Source: Ancistrus triradiatus (taxonomy: Eukaryota > Chordata > Actinopteri > Siluriformes > Loricariidae). From it: a stretch of DNA of 64,000 nucleotides. The position numbers and the translations under genes are program-made. The stretch covers positions 124,001 through 188,000 of the forward strand of contig JAJAGP010000288.1 of assembly GCA_025084515.1 (NCBI GenBank). The letters run 5' to 3'. Shown one piece after another: positions 10,466 through 21,565 of the stretch (its first letter is position 1; every line of letters begins with the position of its first letter). The notes below the pieces were generated by a model, which made no database searches, had not been told where the DNA came from, and worked only from the letters and a program-made list of their open reading frames with translations.

Positions 10466-11159
10466 TTATCATGTATTCATTTTGTTTATTTGCTGGCTGC
10501 TCCTGTGATGTCATGTGGTGACTACAGTACATTCGTCATTCGTTGTTATGCTTTCTAATGTGTCAAGGTCAAAACCGCACATTTGTCAACATCAAATTAC
10601 TGATTTTGGAATGAATATAAACCGAAGTGAAAATTCAGATCTATGAGTGATTCATAAGTGAAGGTGACATAATCTGTAAAGTATGATCAGATCCATATGG
10701 TACACTGAGGTAGTATAATATTGTACTTGAAACATATCTCTAAATCATATTTCATCTATATTTGCTCTTTAAGCAGTTAATCTTATCCACAGCGACTTAT
10801 TAAAGTGCCTGCAGAATCAGAGATAAAAGCAACGCAAGTGTGAGTATCAGCAAGTCCAATTTGCTGAGTTAGGTCAAAGTAAATAACCCCACATATTCAG
10901 GTTCATAAGGTTTTTTCAAGTGCTGAGATGTATTTTGAAGAGACTATTATGTTGCATAGGGAAGAGACAGCTCTTTCCTGAAGAAATGACTCATGTAAAA
11001 TATCTTGACTGGTCTAAACACCCGACAAGGTGACTGTGATTATGAATAGTCTATAGGCAGTGGAAAAGGTGCATTGTGGGTATAGTATGGTAGAGTTTGT
11101 TAAGTGGCGTGGAATGGAGCGTGCCTGTTTATAACCTCTTGAGCCCCTGACCTCCAGAC
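10466..11159. other. Intergenic, nothing recognised
   Basis: AT-rich unique-looking sequence without an open frame or repeat that I could identify. Confidence 0.5.
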
Positions 11160-11350
11160 TGTTTGTGCACAGGACTGGCTCTATGGTACTGTTTATTAGG
11201 TGAGTCACAGGCCCTGATGTCCTCTCACCTCTGTCCTTCTCTTCCTCGTGTCACATAGTCATAGGGTCAGAGATTCAACATTCTCAGCTGCCAGTGCTAG
11301 TGTTGTCAGATAATATGAGTCATGAAAGCATGACTCCCATGTAGGTGGGA
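11160..11350 (+). repeat. Local direct duplication, unit 1
   Basis: Shares GTGAGTCACAGGCCCTGATG, CTCAGCTGCCAGTG, AGTCATG(A/G)AAG(C/T)ATGACT and GTAGGTGG with 11715-11920, in the same order and orientation, about 561 bp apart. Confidence 0.85.
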
Positions 11351-11525
11351 TATAGAATTAGAACTTTGTCTAACTGTCTGGAATAGAAGATTCTTACTAT
11401 ATGACTGTCATTTCTCCTTCTTCTGCCCCAGTCATGTCCCATTACCAGGATTACTCACCAATGCAAAACTAAATTAAGCAGAACAACATGATCTATACTT
11501 AGGTCACTCTGTTTAGATGGGAACT

Positions 11526-11620
11526 TACTTGACTAAGGACTACTAATTAGAAGGACACACTGTAGGTTCAAATCCTGTCTCTGCCAGTCTGACACTGTTG
11601 GGCTTTTGTGCCCTAGACCT
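11526..11620 (+). mobile_element. SINE-like fragment (tRNA-derived), degenerate
   Basis: It carries a B-box-like GGTTCAAATCCTGTCTCTGC and ACTGTTGGGC, as in family A, with a poor head. It lies between the two units of the local duplication. Confidence 0.45.
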
Positions 11621-11714
11621 AAAGGATGGAAGAGTCTGGGAAATTGATGAAAATGTAGTAAAGCATATTAAAATAAATCTATACCAGACACAGTATGAGC
11701 AGGTTTGGAATAAG

Positions 11715-11920
11715 AACGAGAGAACTGGCTAGGTTAGGGCTGTTTGGTATTGTTTGTTTGGTGAGTCACAGGCCCTGATGTCCTCTCAACTCTGTACTTC
11801 TCTTTGTCGTGTCACATACAGTCTCATCGTCAGGGATGTAACAATCTCAGCTGCCAGTGTTGATGTTGGCAGATAATGGCTATATGAGTCATGGAAGTAT
11901 GACTTCCGTGTAGGTGGAGT
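11715..11920 (+). repeat. Local direct duplication, unit 2
   Basis: Second copy of 11160-11350, with a GGCTATATG insertion around 11878. No protein frame is shared between the units. Confidence 0.85.
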
Positions 11921-12187
11921 GTGTATGATAACAAGGTTGAGGTGTTATTGGCATTAAAATGCAATTGGTCTCTCTTTTCCTCTGTCTGCCTGACTCGGCT
12001 ATAGCACAGTAGGCCACTGGTGACAGGTGCATTCAACACTGTGCAATCCACATCTTTTCTCCACTGTAAAATATGTAATTTCTGTGTTAATGGACAGTAA
12101 TGTAGCAATAATTTACTCTGACTATTATTATTATACATTTTATGTGGCATTTAACTGAGGTCTTGGGTTATATATGCCATTTCGTTA

Positions 12188-12942
12188 TACACAGTCATAT
12201 TTACATTTACATTTACAGCATTTAGCAGACGCCCTTATCCAGAGCGACTTACAACTGATACAGTCTTACAACCCAAGCAATTGTGGGTTAAGGGTCTTGC
12301 TCAAAGACCCAACAGTGGCAGCTTGGCAGAGATGGGATTTGAACCCTGGACCTTCTGGGCCAGAGCCCAGTACCTTAACCGCTAGGCTACCACAGTCATA
12401 TCAGATTTTTTTTTTACCACTTGTTTCTACACTCACTGTCCATTATATCAGCTCTGGTTACAATATGGGAGCACTTTGGAGTTCTATAATTACAGTATGT
12501 AGTCCATCTGTTTCTCTTTATATTTTGCCTCCTTTCACCCTGTATTTCAATGCTCACGACCCCAACTGGACCACCACCCAGCAGGTATTATTTGAATGGT
12601 GGAACAATCTCAACACAGCAGTGACACTGATGTGGTGGTAGTGATGGTGGTGTTTTTGGAAACAGACCAGCTGTAGGTTACACTCTTTTTGCAAAGTTCA
12701 TGGCTGCATACAAGATGTGCACCTTTTGCTCCATGAGCCCTCTGAAGAGCACATAAAGTACAAATATTATACAAGCCAATCGAAGTTGAAGTCCATAACT
12801 TTAAGACCACCTCCCTGTAATTACGACTGTAATTACATAACTGCAAAAGTTCAAAGTTCTCCTATACGGCAAACAGAGCTGATATAATGGACAGCGAGTG
12901 TAGAAGCAAAGGGTGCTCACAATATTCTGATATGACTGTGTA
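12188..12942. mobile_element. Palindromic MITE interrupted by a SINE
   Basis: The outer ends are TACACAGTCATATCAGA on the left (split by the SINE) and its exact inverse TCTGATATGACTGTGTA on the right (about 12927-12943). The arms contain TTCTACACTCACTGTCCATT (about 12424) and ATGGACAGCGAGTGTAGAAG (about 12887), and the core has CAGTGACACTGATGTGGTGG. Confidence 0.8.
12201..12391 (-). mobile_element. SINE (family A), full length, with target duplication
   Basis: Minus-strand SINE with tail TTACATTTACATTTACAGCA on the plus-strand left, AGAGCGACTTACAACTGATA, and the tRNA-like head read as CGCTAGGCTACCACAGT on the right. A 10-bp target duplication ACAGTCATAT flanks it (12191-12200 and 12392-12401). 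It lies inside the left arm of the palindromic MITE. Confidence 0.9.
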
Positions 12943-12989
12943 TATTGCTAAGCAAAGGTTTTAGACACAGAACAGTTTTACAATATTTA

Positions 12990-13183
12990 CAGTGATGTGA
13001 AAAAATGTTTGCCCCCTTCCTGATTTCCTAGTTTTTTGCATGTTTGTCACACTTAAGTGTTTCGGAACATCAAGACAATTTAAATATTAGTCAAAGACAA
13101 CACAAGTAAACACAAAATGCAGTTTTTAAATGAAGGTGTGCAAAAAAATAGGAAATCAGGAAGGGGCACTTTTCACACCACTG
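12990..13183. mobile_element. Tc1-derived miniature element (194 bp)
   Basis: Ends are CAGTGATGTGAAAAAATGTT and its inverse TTTTCACACCACTG, with TA flanks (12988-12989, 13184-13185). The subterminal sequence matches both ends of the larger Tc1 copy at 53794-55176; the whole transposase is deleted. Confidence 0.85.
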
Positions 13184-13199
13184 TATTTGACTGTATCTA

Positions 13200-13650
13200 G
13201 GTCCAGTAATTGCTTGGATAACAACTATTATAATATGAAACCAGATAATATGAATCCAATATCCAAATGAATTCAGCTGAGTACCTGAATGACCAGGTTA
13301 TCCTATAAATGGATTTTTCTTCCCTGATGACATGGGCATATTCCAGGACTCAAACTGTCAAAGAGTGGTTCATTTTCACACATGAATTGGTCACCACAGA
13401 GATCTGAACTAAACCCGATCAAAACTCTTTTGTACATACTGGAAGTCTGTGGTTCGACTCTCCCATTGTTAATACAAGATCTCAGTCAAAAGCAAATGCA
13501 GCTCTGGATCGTAATAAATGTCGTGACATTTCATATGTTTTTCAAAACAGTGCCATGTCGAGTGTGCCCCGTAATCATAACTAAGGTTGGACCAAAGAAA
13601 AATTAGAAGTGCACAATTTTATTTTTGGCCAGCCAGAGTATTGTTCAATT
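13200..13650 (+). pseudogene. Tc1-like transposase fragment
   Basis: The sequence follows a Tc1-like transposase 3' half (FFPDDMGIFQD-like near 13317, then a degenerate block where the PDLNPIE-type motif should be near 13400) with many frame breaks. It ends near TTTTTGGCCAGCC, which resembles the terminal repeat of the related miniature at 38364-38879. Inactive. Confidence 0.55.
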
Positions 13651-14002
13651 AAAAGCCTATGTTTTCTCAAGAAATATTTATCCAATTAATAAATAAAAAT
13701 ATATAACCAGTGCAACCCTACACCAGACTGCTTTATGTAATTTAAACCTACTGTTCTACCCTTATTTATTTTTATTATAATATTATATATATTTAAAATT
13801 ACTTCTTCTTTCCAAATGCTGTACAGCTACAATTATAGGAGGGTTGCAGCACTAGTGGTGGAGGGTGTAGGTAAAACACCATTCAGAACTTTACACATAC
13901 AGTGTTGACTTACTCTGTGTGGAATCAGTTTCTGGAGTTTCCTTTTCATTTGTTATAGTAACTCATTGATCTGAAAAGGTTAGGGGATTAAAATACCTCA
14001 TA

Positions 14003-15548
14003 CAGTGGGGTAAAAAAGTATTTAGTCAGACACTGATTGTGTAAATTCTTCTAATTAGAAAGAAGAGAGAGGTCTATAATTTTCATCATAGCTACACTTC
14101 AACTATGAGAGACAAAATGAGAAAAAAAATCCAGGAAATCACATTGTAGGATTTTTAAAGAATTTAATTGTAAATCATGGTGTAAAATAAGTATTTGGTC
14201 ACCCACAAACAAGCAAGATTTTGGCTCTCACAGACCTGTAACTTCTTCTTTAGGAAGCTCTTCTGTCCTCCACTCGTTTCCTGTATTAATGGCACCTGTT
14301 TGACCTCGTTATCTGTATAAAAGACGCCTGTCCACAGCTTCAATCAGTCAAACTCCAAACTCAAGACCAAGAGCTGTCGAAGGACACCAGGAAGAAAATT
14401 GTAGACCTGCACCAGGCTGGGCAGAGTGAATCTACAATAGGCAAGCAGGTTGGTGTGAATAAATCAACTGTGGGAGCAAATGTAAGAAAATGTAAGACAT
14501 ACAAAACCATTAATAATCTCCCTTGATATGGGGCTCCATGCAAGATCTCATCCGTGGGGTCAAAATGATCATTAGAATGGTGAGCAAAAATCCCAGAACT
14601 ACACTGAGGGACCTGATGAATGACCTGCAGAGAGCTGGGACCAAAGTAACAAAGGCTACCATCAGTAACACACTATGCGAGAAGGACTCAGATCCTGCAG
14701 TGTCAGTCGTGTTCCCCTGCTTAAGCCAGTACATGTCCAGGCCCATCTGAAGTTTGCCAGAGAGCATATCGATGATCCAGAAGAGGATTGGGAGAATATC
14801 ATGTGGTCAGATGAAACCAGAATATAACTTTTTGGTAAAAACTCAACTCGTCATGTTTGAATGCCGAGTCACATCCCAAGAACACCATACCTACTGTGAA
14901 GCATGGGGGTGGAAACATCATGCTTTGGGGCTGTTTTTCTGCAAAGTGGACAGGACGACTGATCCGTGGTAAGGGAAGAATGAACGGGGCCATATATCGT
15001 GAGATTTTAAGCCAAAACCTCCTTCCATCAGTGAGAGCATTGAAGATGGAACGTGGCTGATTCTTCCAGCATGACAATGATCCCAAACACACCGCTCGGG
15101 TAAAGAAGGAGTGGCTCCGTAAAAAGCATTTCAAGGTCCTGGAGTGGCCTAGCCAGTCTGCAGACCTCAACCCCATAGAAAATTTGTGGAGAGAGCTGAA
15201 AGTCCGTGTTGCCCCAAAACATGACTGCTCTAGAGGAGATCTGCATGGAGGAATGGGCCAAAATACCAGCTACAGTGTGGTGCCAACCTGGTGAAGACTT
15301 ACAGGAAACGTTTGACCTCTGTCATTGCCAACAAAGGTTATGCTACAAAGTATTGAGTTGAACTTTTGTTATTGACCAAATACTTATTTTCCACCATGAT
15401 TTACAATTAAATTCTACAAATAAAAATCATACAATGTGATTTTTTTCTCATTTTGTCTCTCATAGTTGAAGTGTACCTATGATGAAAATTACAGAAGTAG
15501 GAGAACTTGCACAATCAGTGGCTGACTAAATACTTTTTTGCCACACTG
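14003..15548 (+). mobile_element. Tc1-like transposon, nearly full length
   Basis: The left end CAGTGGGGTAAAAAAGTATT at 14003 follows TA. The right end is its inverse AATACTTTTTTGCCACACTG, ending at 15548 before TA. At 1546 bp it has normal Tc1 size. Long subterminal inverted repeats include AACTATGAGAGACAAAATGA and its inverse near 15450. It is the most complete transposon in the window, but its transposase is broken. Confidence 0.9.
14365..15356 (+). pseudogene. Tc1-like transposase, with stops and frameshifts
   Basis: Encodes a DDE cut-and-paste transposase. Seen: N-terminal helix-turn-helix region (IVDLHQAG, STVGA), GVKMIIRMVSKNPRTTLRDL (14555-14610), AREHIDDPEEDWENIMWSDE (14758-14818, first catalytic D), IPTVKHGGGNIMLWGCF (about 14888), QHDNDPKHTA (second D, about 15070), LEWPSQSADLNPIENLWREL (third acidic residue, about 15140-15195), and a final tyrosine before TGA (15354-15356). 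A stop replaces W just before FFQHDNDPKH, and several frame changes are needed. It cannot make active enzyme. Confidence 0.85.
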
Positions 15549-16029
15549 TACATTACAGCGAGAAATACAGATATGGCGAGTTCCAAAGTGAGGAATACAT
15601 TTATATTAATGCATTTTTCACGTTAATACTCCAATGTACGTACTGTATGAATATGATGTACACATTTCTACATAGTGTTGTATACATAGGTATTCCATAT
15701 TTTCATATTAAGCAAAGAAACAGATTAAACATATATGCACCATCACACAGTATCTACAGTATATACTGGAGTCTAGTGCTTTTTGTTCATTAACTTTCCA
15801 CACAGACCATAAACCAATTACACTGTGTTAAATGGTACAGAATGTTATATTACATATTGTTTAATAAAAGAGCACATTTCTGAGTATTTATTATATTAAA
15901 CAACGTCAACTGGTCTATATGAGCTGGGGAAAGTAGTATCAAGCTCCCTATAACTATTATTACACAAATGAATCAAAATGCTTACAACATATTTGATGAC
16001 AATCAGGTGATTCTCTTATTACTGTCAGG
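15549..16029. other. Intergenic, nothing recognised
   Basis: AT-rich DNA without a repeat or gene that I can name. Confidence 0.5.
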
Positions 16030-16680
16030 TAGGGCTCTCACAATTATTACATAATCGTCTAATCGCAATTATTTAATATAATCGCAATTATGTAATAATA
16101 CATAATAATAATCCAAATTATTGCAATTATGTAAGACAGCAGTAATTTTCCACAGTTGGTAGATTTCTTCAACAAGCAGAATGGTGAATTTGGTGTACTC
16201 GGGGCAACTAAGTTTGAATAAAAGAAAGAAGTAAATACAATCTTTGAGATGTAATGGGGTCAATGAAAACATAAACGAAAAGTTTGAACTTCTAACTTGC
16301 TGCTGTAAGGTGTTTAGAGGGCAGTGCTGAGTGATGTTGGTGTAATTTTTTAGCTGTGTAGTTAATTGTATATTTTTGGTATGTACTGTATGTTAGCAGA
16401 ATGAGTTTTTTTGCTGATATGGTTGCTTTTGTAATGCGTTTTTATTTGTGTATATTCATAGGCATTTGCGTGAGTCTTTGAGTGAAGTTGTGAGTTTTGA
16501 GTTGTGAGTCAGGATTGGCTGCTAATTAAACATGTCTAGTAAGCAAGGTGACTATTCAGTCACTTTAGGCCTGTACTTCAGCAGTTAAATTCAATTGAAC
16601 AAACGATTAAATGATTAATCGCAATTAGTTATATAACAACCTATAGTCAGCTAAAGTTTGATGATTGTGACGGGCCTACT
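16030..16680. mobile_element. hAT-like non-autonomous element
   Basis: The left end TAGGGCTCTCACAATTATTA is matched by an inverted right end (GATGATTGTGACGGGCCTA near 16660-16678). AATCGCAATTA motifs lie near both ends. No transposase is present. Assignment to hAT rests on the CAGGGCTGTCAC-like terminus. Confidence 0.5.
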
Positions 16681-16799
16681 TGCAACTATTATTTTCAAGC
16701 TTATAGACATACAAATTTAATTTATTTATATAAATGTATTGTTCATGAATTGATGTTGTTTATCATAATAGTGTGTATAAATGATTACACTATTATTAT

Positions 16800-16914
16800 G
16801 CATACAGGCCTACTAAATAGTGAGGGAGTATTAACAAACAGATAAATCATTAATCACAATTATTTGTATGACAATTAATTGTCAGCTAAAATTTCATGAT
16901 CATGACAGCCCTAC
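16800..16914. mobile_element. Second right end of the hAT-like family
   Basis: TTAATCACAATTA, GACAATTAATTGTCAGC and CATGATCATGACAGCCCTA repeat the right terminus of the preceding element, so a second, 5'-lost copy or a duplicated end lies here. Confidence 0.5.
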
Positions 16915-16924
16915 TGTCAGGATG

Positions 16925-17500
16925 ATGCAGCTACCAGCTATCTGACCCTTTTCGCTTTCCATAGCAGGTTGATCAATTATAGCCAGCTGAGCTCCTCCAA
17001 CAAATACCCTTCTTTCTGTTCACTTCCTTGTTGGGTCTCTTCACTTTTCCCTGTTTCTTTGCTCCTGTTTCGGTGTTTGCTGGTCTCCCTAAGCTCCTCA
17101 TTATGGTGTGCTTGCTCTTTTTTTGTTTCATGTGTTGTTCCATGTAGGGCAAGTTTTATGTTAGCTGTGGTATTGTCTTTTAGTCTAGAGTATCCATGAT
17201 CTGTGTGTAGTTACTGTCCACATTGTCTGATTGTGTTAGTATTGTTTTGTCAGTGTTTTTTTAGTCCCTAGCATCCCTGTTTGGTGTTTGGTCTTTGTTA
17301 GCTTAGCTCATTCCTAGCTTTCTGGTGTGTTCTGTGTTTGCGTTGTTAGTATTAGCACTGTCTTGGTGTTTGCTTGGTTCACATCTCTGCTTTGTATTAG
17401 CCCTGTCTAAGCATTAGCCTTGTTATTTTCTCTGTTTACACGGAGTACCTCATCTTGTCTGTGTGTTGTGTTCCACTATGTTAGTTTCAGATACACTTAC
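16925..17500 (+). repeat. Dispersed repeat R1, copy 2
   Basis: Homologous to 7235-7640 and 31371-31640: TCTGACCCTTTTCGC, CCATAGCAGGTTGATCAATT, GTTTCATGTGTTGTTCCATG, and TTAG-rich sequence after 17200 with GTTAGTATTAGCACTGTC. Confidence 0.6.
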
Positions 17501-18756
17501 ACCTACATCAGTCTCTGTCTGCCTGCTCTGTTCTAAACGTGACAGCTACTCTCAGCTCTTTAGTAACTGCTAGAAAATGCCTCTCCTACAGCTACCTACA
17601 GCTACAGCTGCCCCCAGATCTGATGATGATTGATCGCACTTTTAATGTAACTATTCCCTGACTTCATCTGTTTAAAGAAAATATCTAGTGAAATATATAT
17701 TACCAATTTCCATTTCATACAGACATGTGACACCTGGTTCCCTTTATTACCCATCACACATAATGCATTTATACTAGTTCTGTAGTGATGTATGGAGCAG
17801 ATTAATGGATCTTTGGCATGAGCCACTAAATGCAAACACGGTACTTGTAAATAGGGTCAGAAACATGGTCGCTCTAGCTTACATGGGAGGCATATATCTC
17901 CCACTGTTCTTACACACACACACATTACCCCCCACAAAAACAAACATAAAGGTTGCAACAGTGCTGTGGTGACAATACATCACATAAATGCCTTTTGCTT
18001 CAATAAGGGGAATTGCACACAGACTTCAGTATTTATTTCTTTATTTCCATGCAGACTAGGTCATACAAGTGTGTACATTCACAGAGACGGAGACACACAA
18101 ATAGCCTCCTACTGCCCCCCACATACAGTAAAATGATCATGCAATTGCTAATTCCCTGAAGTGGGTTACTGAGTCGCTGTTTACAATCATGCACACAGTA
18201 CTGCATGTCAGGCTGTTAGCACTCTTTAGACAAGAGAATAATTGGAGGTCCTCTGAGACCCTGTTGTATTTCTGATAGGCCTTGTTATGTCATGTGATTG
18301 GGACCAGTGTAGACTAAAATAAATGATATGTCAAATCTGTCCATTAACTTTGCGCGCACTTTCTCACTGCTAGCGCACTGCGTTTTTTCTTCCTCCTAAT
18401 AAAAAAGAGGGCCAGAAGCAGGGTGGCCTAAGTCGAACACTCTTCCATTCCTAGCAGCCTTGTCTTAATGACTCAGTGTCCCTGTCCTCACCCCAACTGA
18501 GGGCATGCCGAGGTCTGATAACTGAGAGCTCTCAAAATTGTCCTAAAGGCTTTGTTGCACACAGAGCAGTCAACAACTCTTTGTCGACATGCACACGGCA
18601 GCCGAGAGCTTAAACTGACACACAAAGGAAATGTAGCCAAAAGCAAAGACTAGAGCAGTGACCAAAACAATGGTCTGACTAAAAACACCAGAGTGCTGTC
18701 ACTTAGCATGACCACACACTTACGGTTGCTTGGGCTTATGCACTGCATGTGGCTTT
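17501..18756. other. Intergenic; possible conserved element near 18.4 kb
   Basis: No repeat or gene recognised. The part at 18340-18640 is more GC-balanced than its surroundings and repeat-free, with a TTAATGACTCAGTG stretch at about 18464. It could be a regulatory element, but nothing proves this. Confidence 0.35.
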
Positions 18757-18930
18757 GCATGTACATTTACAACAATTAGCCTAACCCTTAGCCATCTTAT
18801 AAAGTCCAATCCAAGAAACTGACGGTTACTTGAAGACCCAATAGTGGCAGCATGGCACTGTTGGGAGTTAAAACTTCATCCTACAGTTATATAATCCACA
18901 TACTAACCACTGTACCACCACTGACATTAA
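18757..18930 (-). mobile_element. SINE (family A), degenerate
   Basis: Reverse orientation traces: TACATTTACAACAATTAGCC, GACCCAATAGTGGCAGCATG and ACTAACCACTGTACCACCAC. Confidence 0.6.
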
Positions 18931-18984
18931 AGGGTTTCAGAGGTTATGTGGTTGTGTAGACAGAATACAGAGCTATGATATATT

Positions 18985-19380
18985 AAATACACTCATTGAA
19001 AAAAAATAACTCACCAAGAAGGACTTGTTGGAATTGACTGAAACTTTTTGTGTGAGTATAATGTTGATATATGTAAGTGATTACATGTTTACAGCGAAAA
19101 GGATAGTTATATTGGGGAAAACGGTACAATTGAAAGAAGGTTCTAGTACCCTGTTAGGCCGCCTCTAGCCTGGATATAAGATGAGACATAGTTGATATCC
19201 CGTGGCAAATTTGCTCACAGATGTTGCAGCTGGGGCTTTAGATCCTCATCAATCACACCACAAGTTGGGGCAGTGTTTCGCACCACAGCAAGAGCAGGAT
19301 TGAAGTGCTTACCATGAACCCTCCATACTCAAACCCGACAGTCTTTGGATCCCAAACAGAACATTGCTAAAGATTAACTT
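18985..19380. mobile_element. Unclassified DNA-transposon end
   Basis: ACACTCATTGAAAAAAAATA, then CTCACCAAGAAGGACTTGTTGG and CTGTTAGGCCGCCTCTAGCC, a sequence I associate with a second fish Tc1-type family. It joins abruptly to the Tc1 copy at about 19380. Confidence 0.4.
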
Positions 19381-20126
19381 AACTTCTAAGCAACTGAAGG
19401 CCTCTTTCACATTGGCTAATGTTAATGTTCATGAGTCCATCACCAGAAGAACACCAAACAATAATGGTGTGCATGGCAGGGTTGCAAGGAGAAAGCCACT
19501 GCTTTCATTGATTTAACAATGAATTCTGAATTATATCAGATAATTCTAAAGGAAAATGTAAGGACATCTGTCCATGAACTGAATCTCAAGAGAAGGTGGA
19601 TCATGCAGCAAGACAACGACCCTAAGCACACAAGTTGTTCTACCAAAGAATGGTTAAAGAAGAATAAAGTTCATGTTTTGGAATGGCCAAGTCAAAGTCC
19701 TGATCTTAATCCAATCGAAATGTTGTGGAAGGACCTGAAGTGAGCAGTTAATGTGAGGAAACCCACCAACATCCCAGAGCTGAAGCTGTTCTGTACGGAG
19801 GAATGGACTAAAATTCCTCTATGCCGGTGTGCAGGGCTGATCAACAGTTACAGGAAACGTTTAGTTGCAGTTATTGCTGCACAGGGGGGTCACACCAGAT
19901 ACTGAAAGCAAAGGTTCACATACTTTTGCCACTCACTAAAATGTCATATTGGATTCATTTTCCTCAATAAATAAATGACCAAGTACAATATTATTGTCTC
20001 ATTTGTTTAACTAGGTTGTGTTTATTTACTTTTAGGACTTGTGTGGAAATCTGATGATGTTTTAGGTCATATTTATACAGAAATATAGAAAATTCTAAAG
20101 AGTTCACAAACTTTCAAGCACCACTG
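19381..20126 (+). mobile_element. Tc1-like copy (subfamily S), 5'-truncated, internally deleted
   Basis: The right end (TTTCAAGCACCACTG at 20126, then TA) is intact; the left terminal repeat is missing. Transposase remnants: NVHESITRRT-like near 19428, GVHGRVARRKPLL-like near 19470, then a deletion joining directly to TMNSELYQIILKENVRTSVH (19516-19575), QQDNDPKHTS (about 19606), LEWPSQSPDLNPIEMLWKDL (19678-19737), a TGA stop at 19741-19743, and the C-terminal GLINSYRKRLVAVIAAQGGH. Inactive. Confidence 0.85.
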
Positions 20127-20563
20127 TATTTCCCCACCACACTATGTAATTGCCACTGCCATTTACAAGACCTAGATTTGTGCAGTTCAACTACTCTAGG
20201 AGAGGTGGAAGGACTGGAAAACAATGGAAGTGGTTAAAATGGTTCAAACAGACCTACTAATTACAGAATTACATGTCTATATAGCTTTTGGCCATTTCCT
20301 TATGAAAAATAGTAAGGTATAGGAGTGTTGTTAACAAAAACATGTGGGAGTTTGTGCATAAATATGTGTGTATAAAAACAAATAAAAGATGCATCTGACA
20401 GGTCACAAGAACATAACAGTTGTTTGTTATTTGAGGCCTCATTATGTCAGTCACTATCACTGTCACTACAAAGACACAACATGGATAGAGTAGGAAACCA
20501 TGTGGCCTGTTATGGCAGCCAATCGCAGGCCATTCAGTGGACCAAAAATAGCTACAGCATATA
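20127..20563. other. Intergenic, nothing recognised
   Basis: Short open frames on both strands carry no motif. Confidence 0.5.
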
Positions 20564-20970
20564 CACCAATCAGCCATAACACCAATTAAAACCACCTGCC
20601 TAATATTGTGTACATCCTCCTTGTGCCACCAAGGCCTCAAATTGTCCTATGGATATGACACAAAGTTGCGAGGTGGAGCCTTCATGGTTTGGCATGTCCC
20701 TCGTATGCTCAATCAGATTGAAATCCGGGGAATTTGGAGGCCACATCAACACCTTGAGCTCTCATGTTTCTCAAACCTGAACAGTTTTTGCAGTGTGACA
20801 GGGTTCATTATCCTGCTGAAAGAGGTCAATTCCATTAGGCTATACTGTTGCCATGAAGGGGTGTACTTGGTCAGTAGCCAAGGTTTCTTAGCAGAACATT
20901 GCCCAGAGCATCATACTGTCAATGTTCTTCATTTCAGCTGTTAGTGGTTTAATGATATGGCTGATTAGTG
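20564..20970 (-). mobile_element. Tc1/mariner-type element, internally deleted, TA-flanked
   Basis: The left end CACCAATCAGCCATAACACC follows TA, and the right end TATGGCTGATTAGTG precedes TA. Internal motifs (AAGTTGCGAGGTGGAGCC, TTGAAATCCGGGGAATTTGG, TTATCCTGCTGAAAGAGG) match the 3' part of a widespread fish element whose transposase lies on this strand. Most of the coding region is deleted. Confidence 0.75.
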
Positions 20971-21257
20971 TACATACAACAGAAAGCGCAACTGACTAGT
21001 CAGACTGGATTGTGTTTATTGTCAGGTATTTCGTTTAGTTCCATAACAATACACCAATTGCATGTAGTTGCCAGTAAGATTTATACGTCTGATAGGAATA
21101 ATCAACCCAGGATAGCCCATTGCTGTCAAACCTCCCCGTCATCAGTATTTAATAGATCTCCATCAAAGGTCTATTCATGTAATGCATGTCTCAAAATGGT
21201 AATGAACATTGTTCCATTTATAAGGGAATAAAAGTTCCCACAACGATAGAAAGTATA

Positions 21258-21565
21258 AAGACATGAGTTAAGTCAACTAGTGTCTCTAAAGTGTCTCAGT
21301 GTGATTGAATGAGTGAGGTTGTGTATGGGTGTGTGCATGAATTGGCACCCTGTCTAGGGTAGGTTCTCACCTTGTGAACTTTGCTGCCAGTGGGATCCTG
21401 GCCTGACCACTGCCGGTTTGGAATTGGCATGTTCTCCACATGTCTGCATGGGTCTCCTTCTGATACTCAGGTTTTCTCCCACATTTCAAAGACATGCAGG
21501 TCAACTGGTGTCTCTAAAGTGTCCCAGAGTGTCAGAAAGTGAGTCTAAGTGTGGATAACCGGCCT
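21258..21565 (+). mobile_element. Two SINE (family B) fragments in tandem
   Basis: 21258-21400 begins within the 3' half (AAGACATGAGTTAAGTCAAC, GTGTCTCAGTGTG, ACCCTGTCTAGGG). 21416-21565 restarts at the middle block (GAATTGGCATGTTCTCCAC, TTCTCCCACATTTCAAAGAC). Both run in the plus direction. Confidence 0.6.

Noticed and set aside
12174..12641. 155-codon plus-strand frame
   Set aside because: It translates a SINE plus the palindromic MITE; not a gene.
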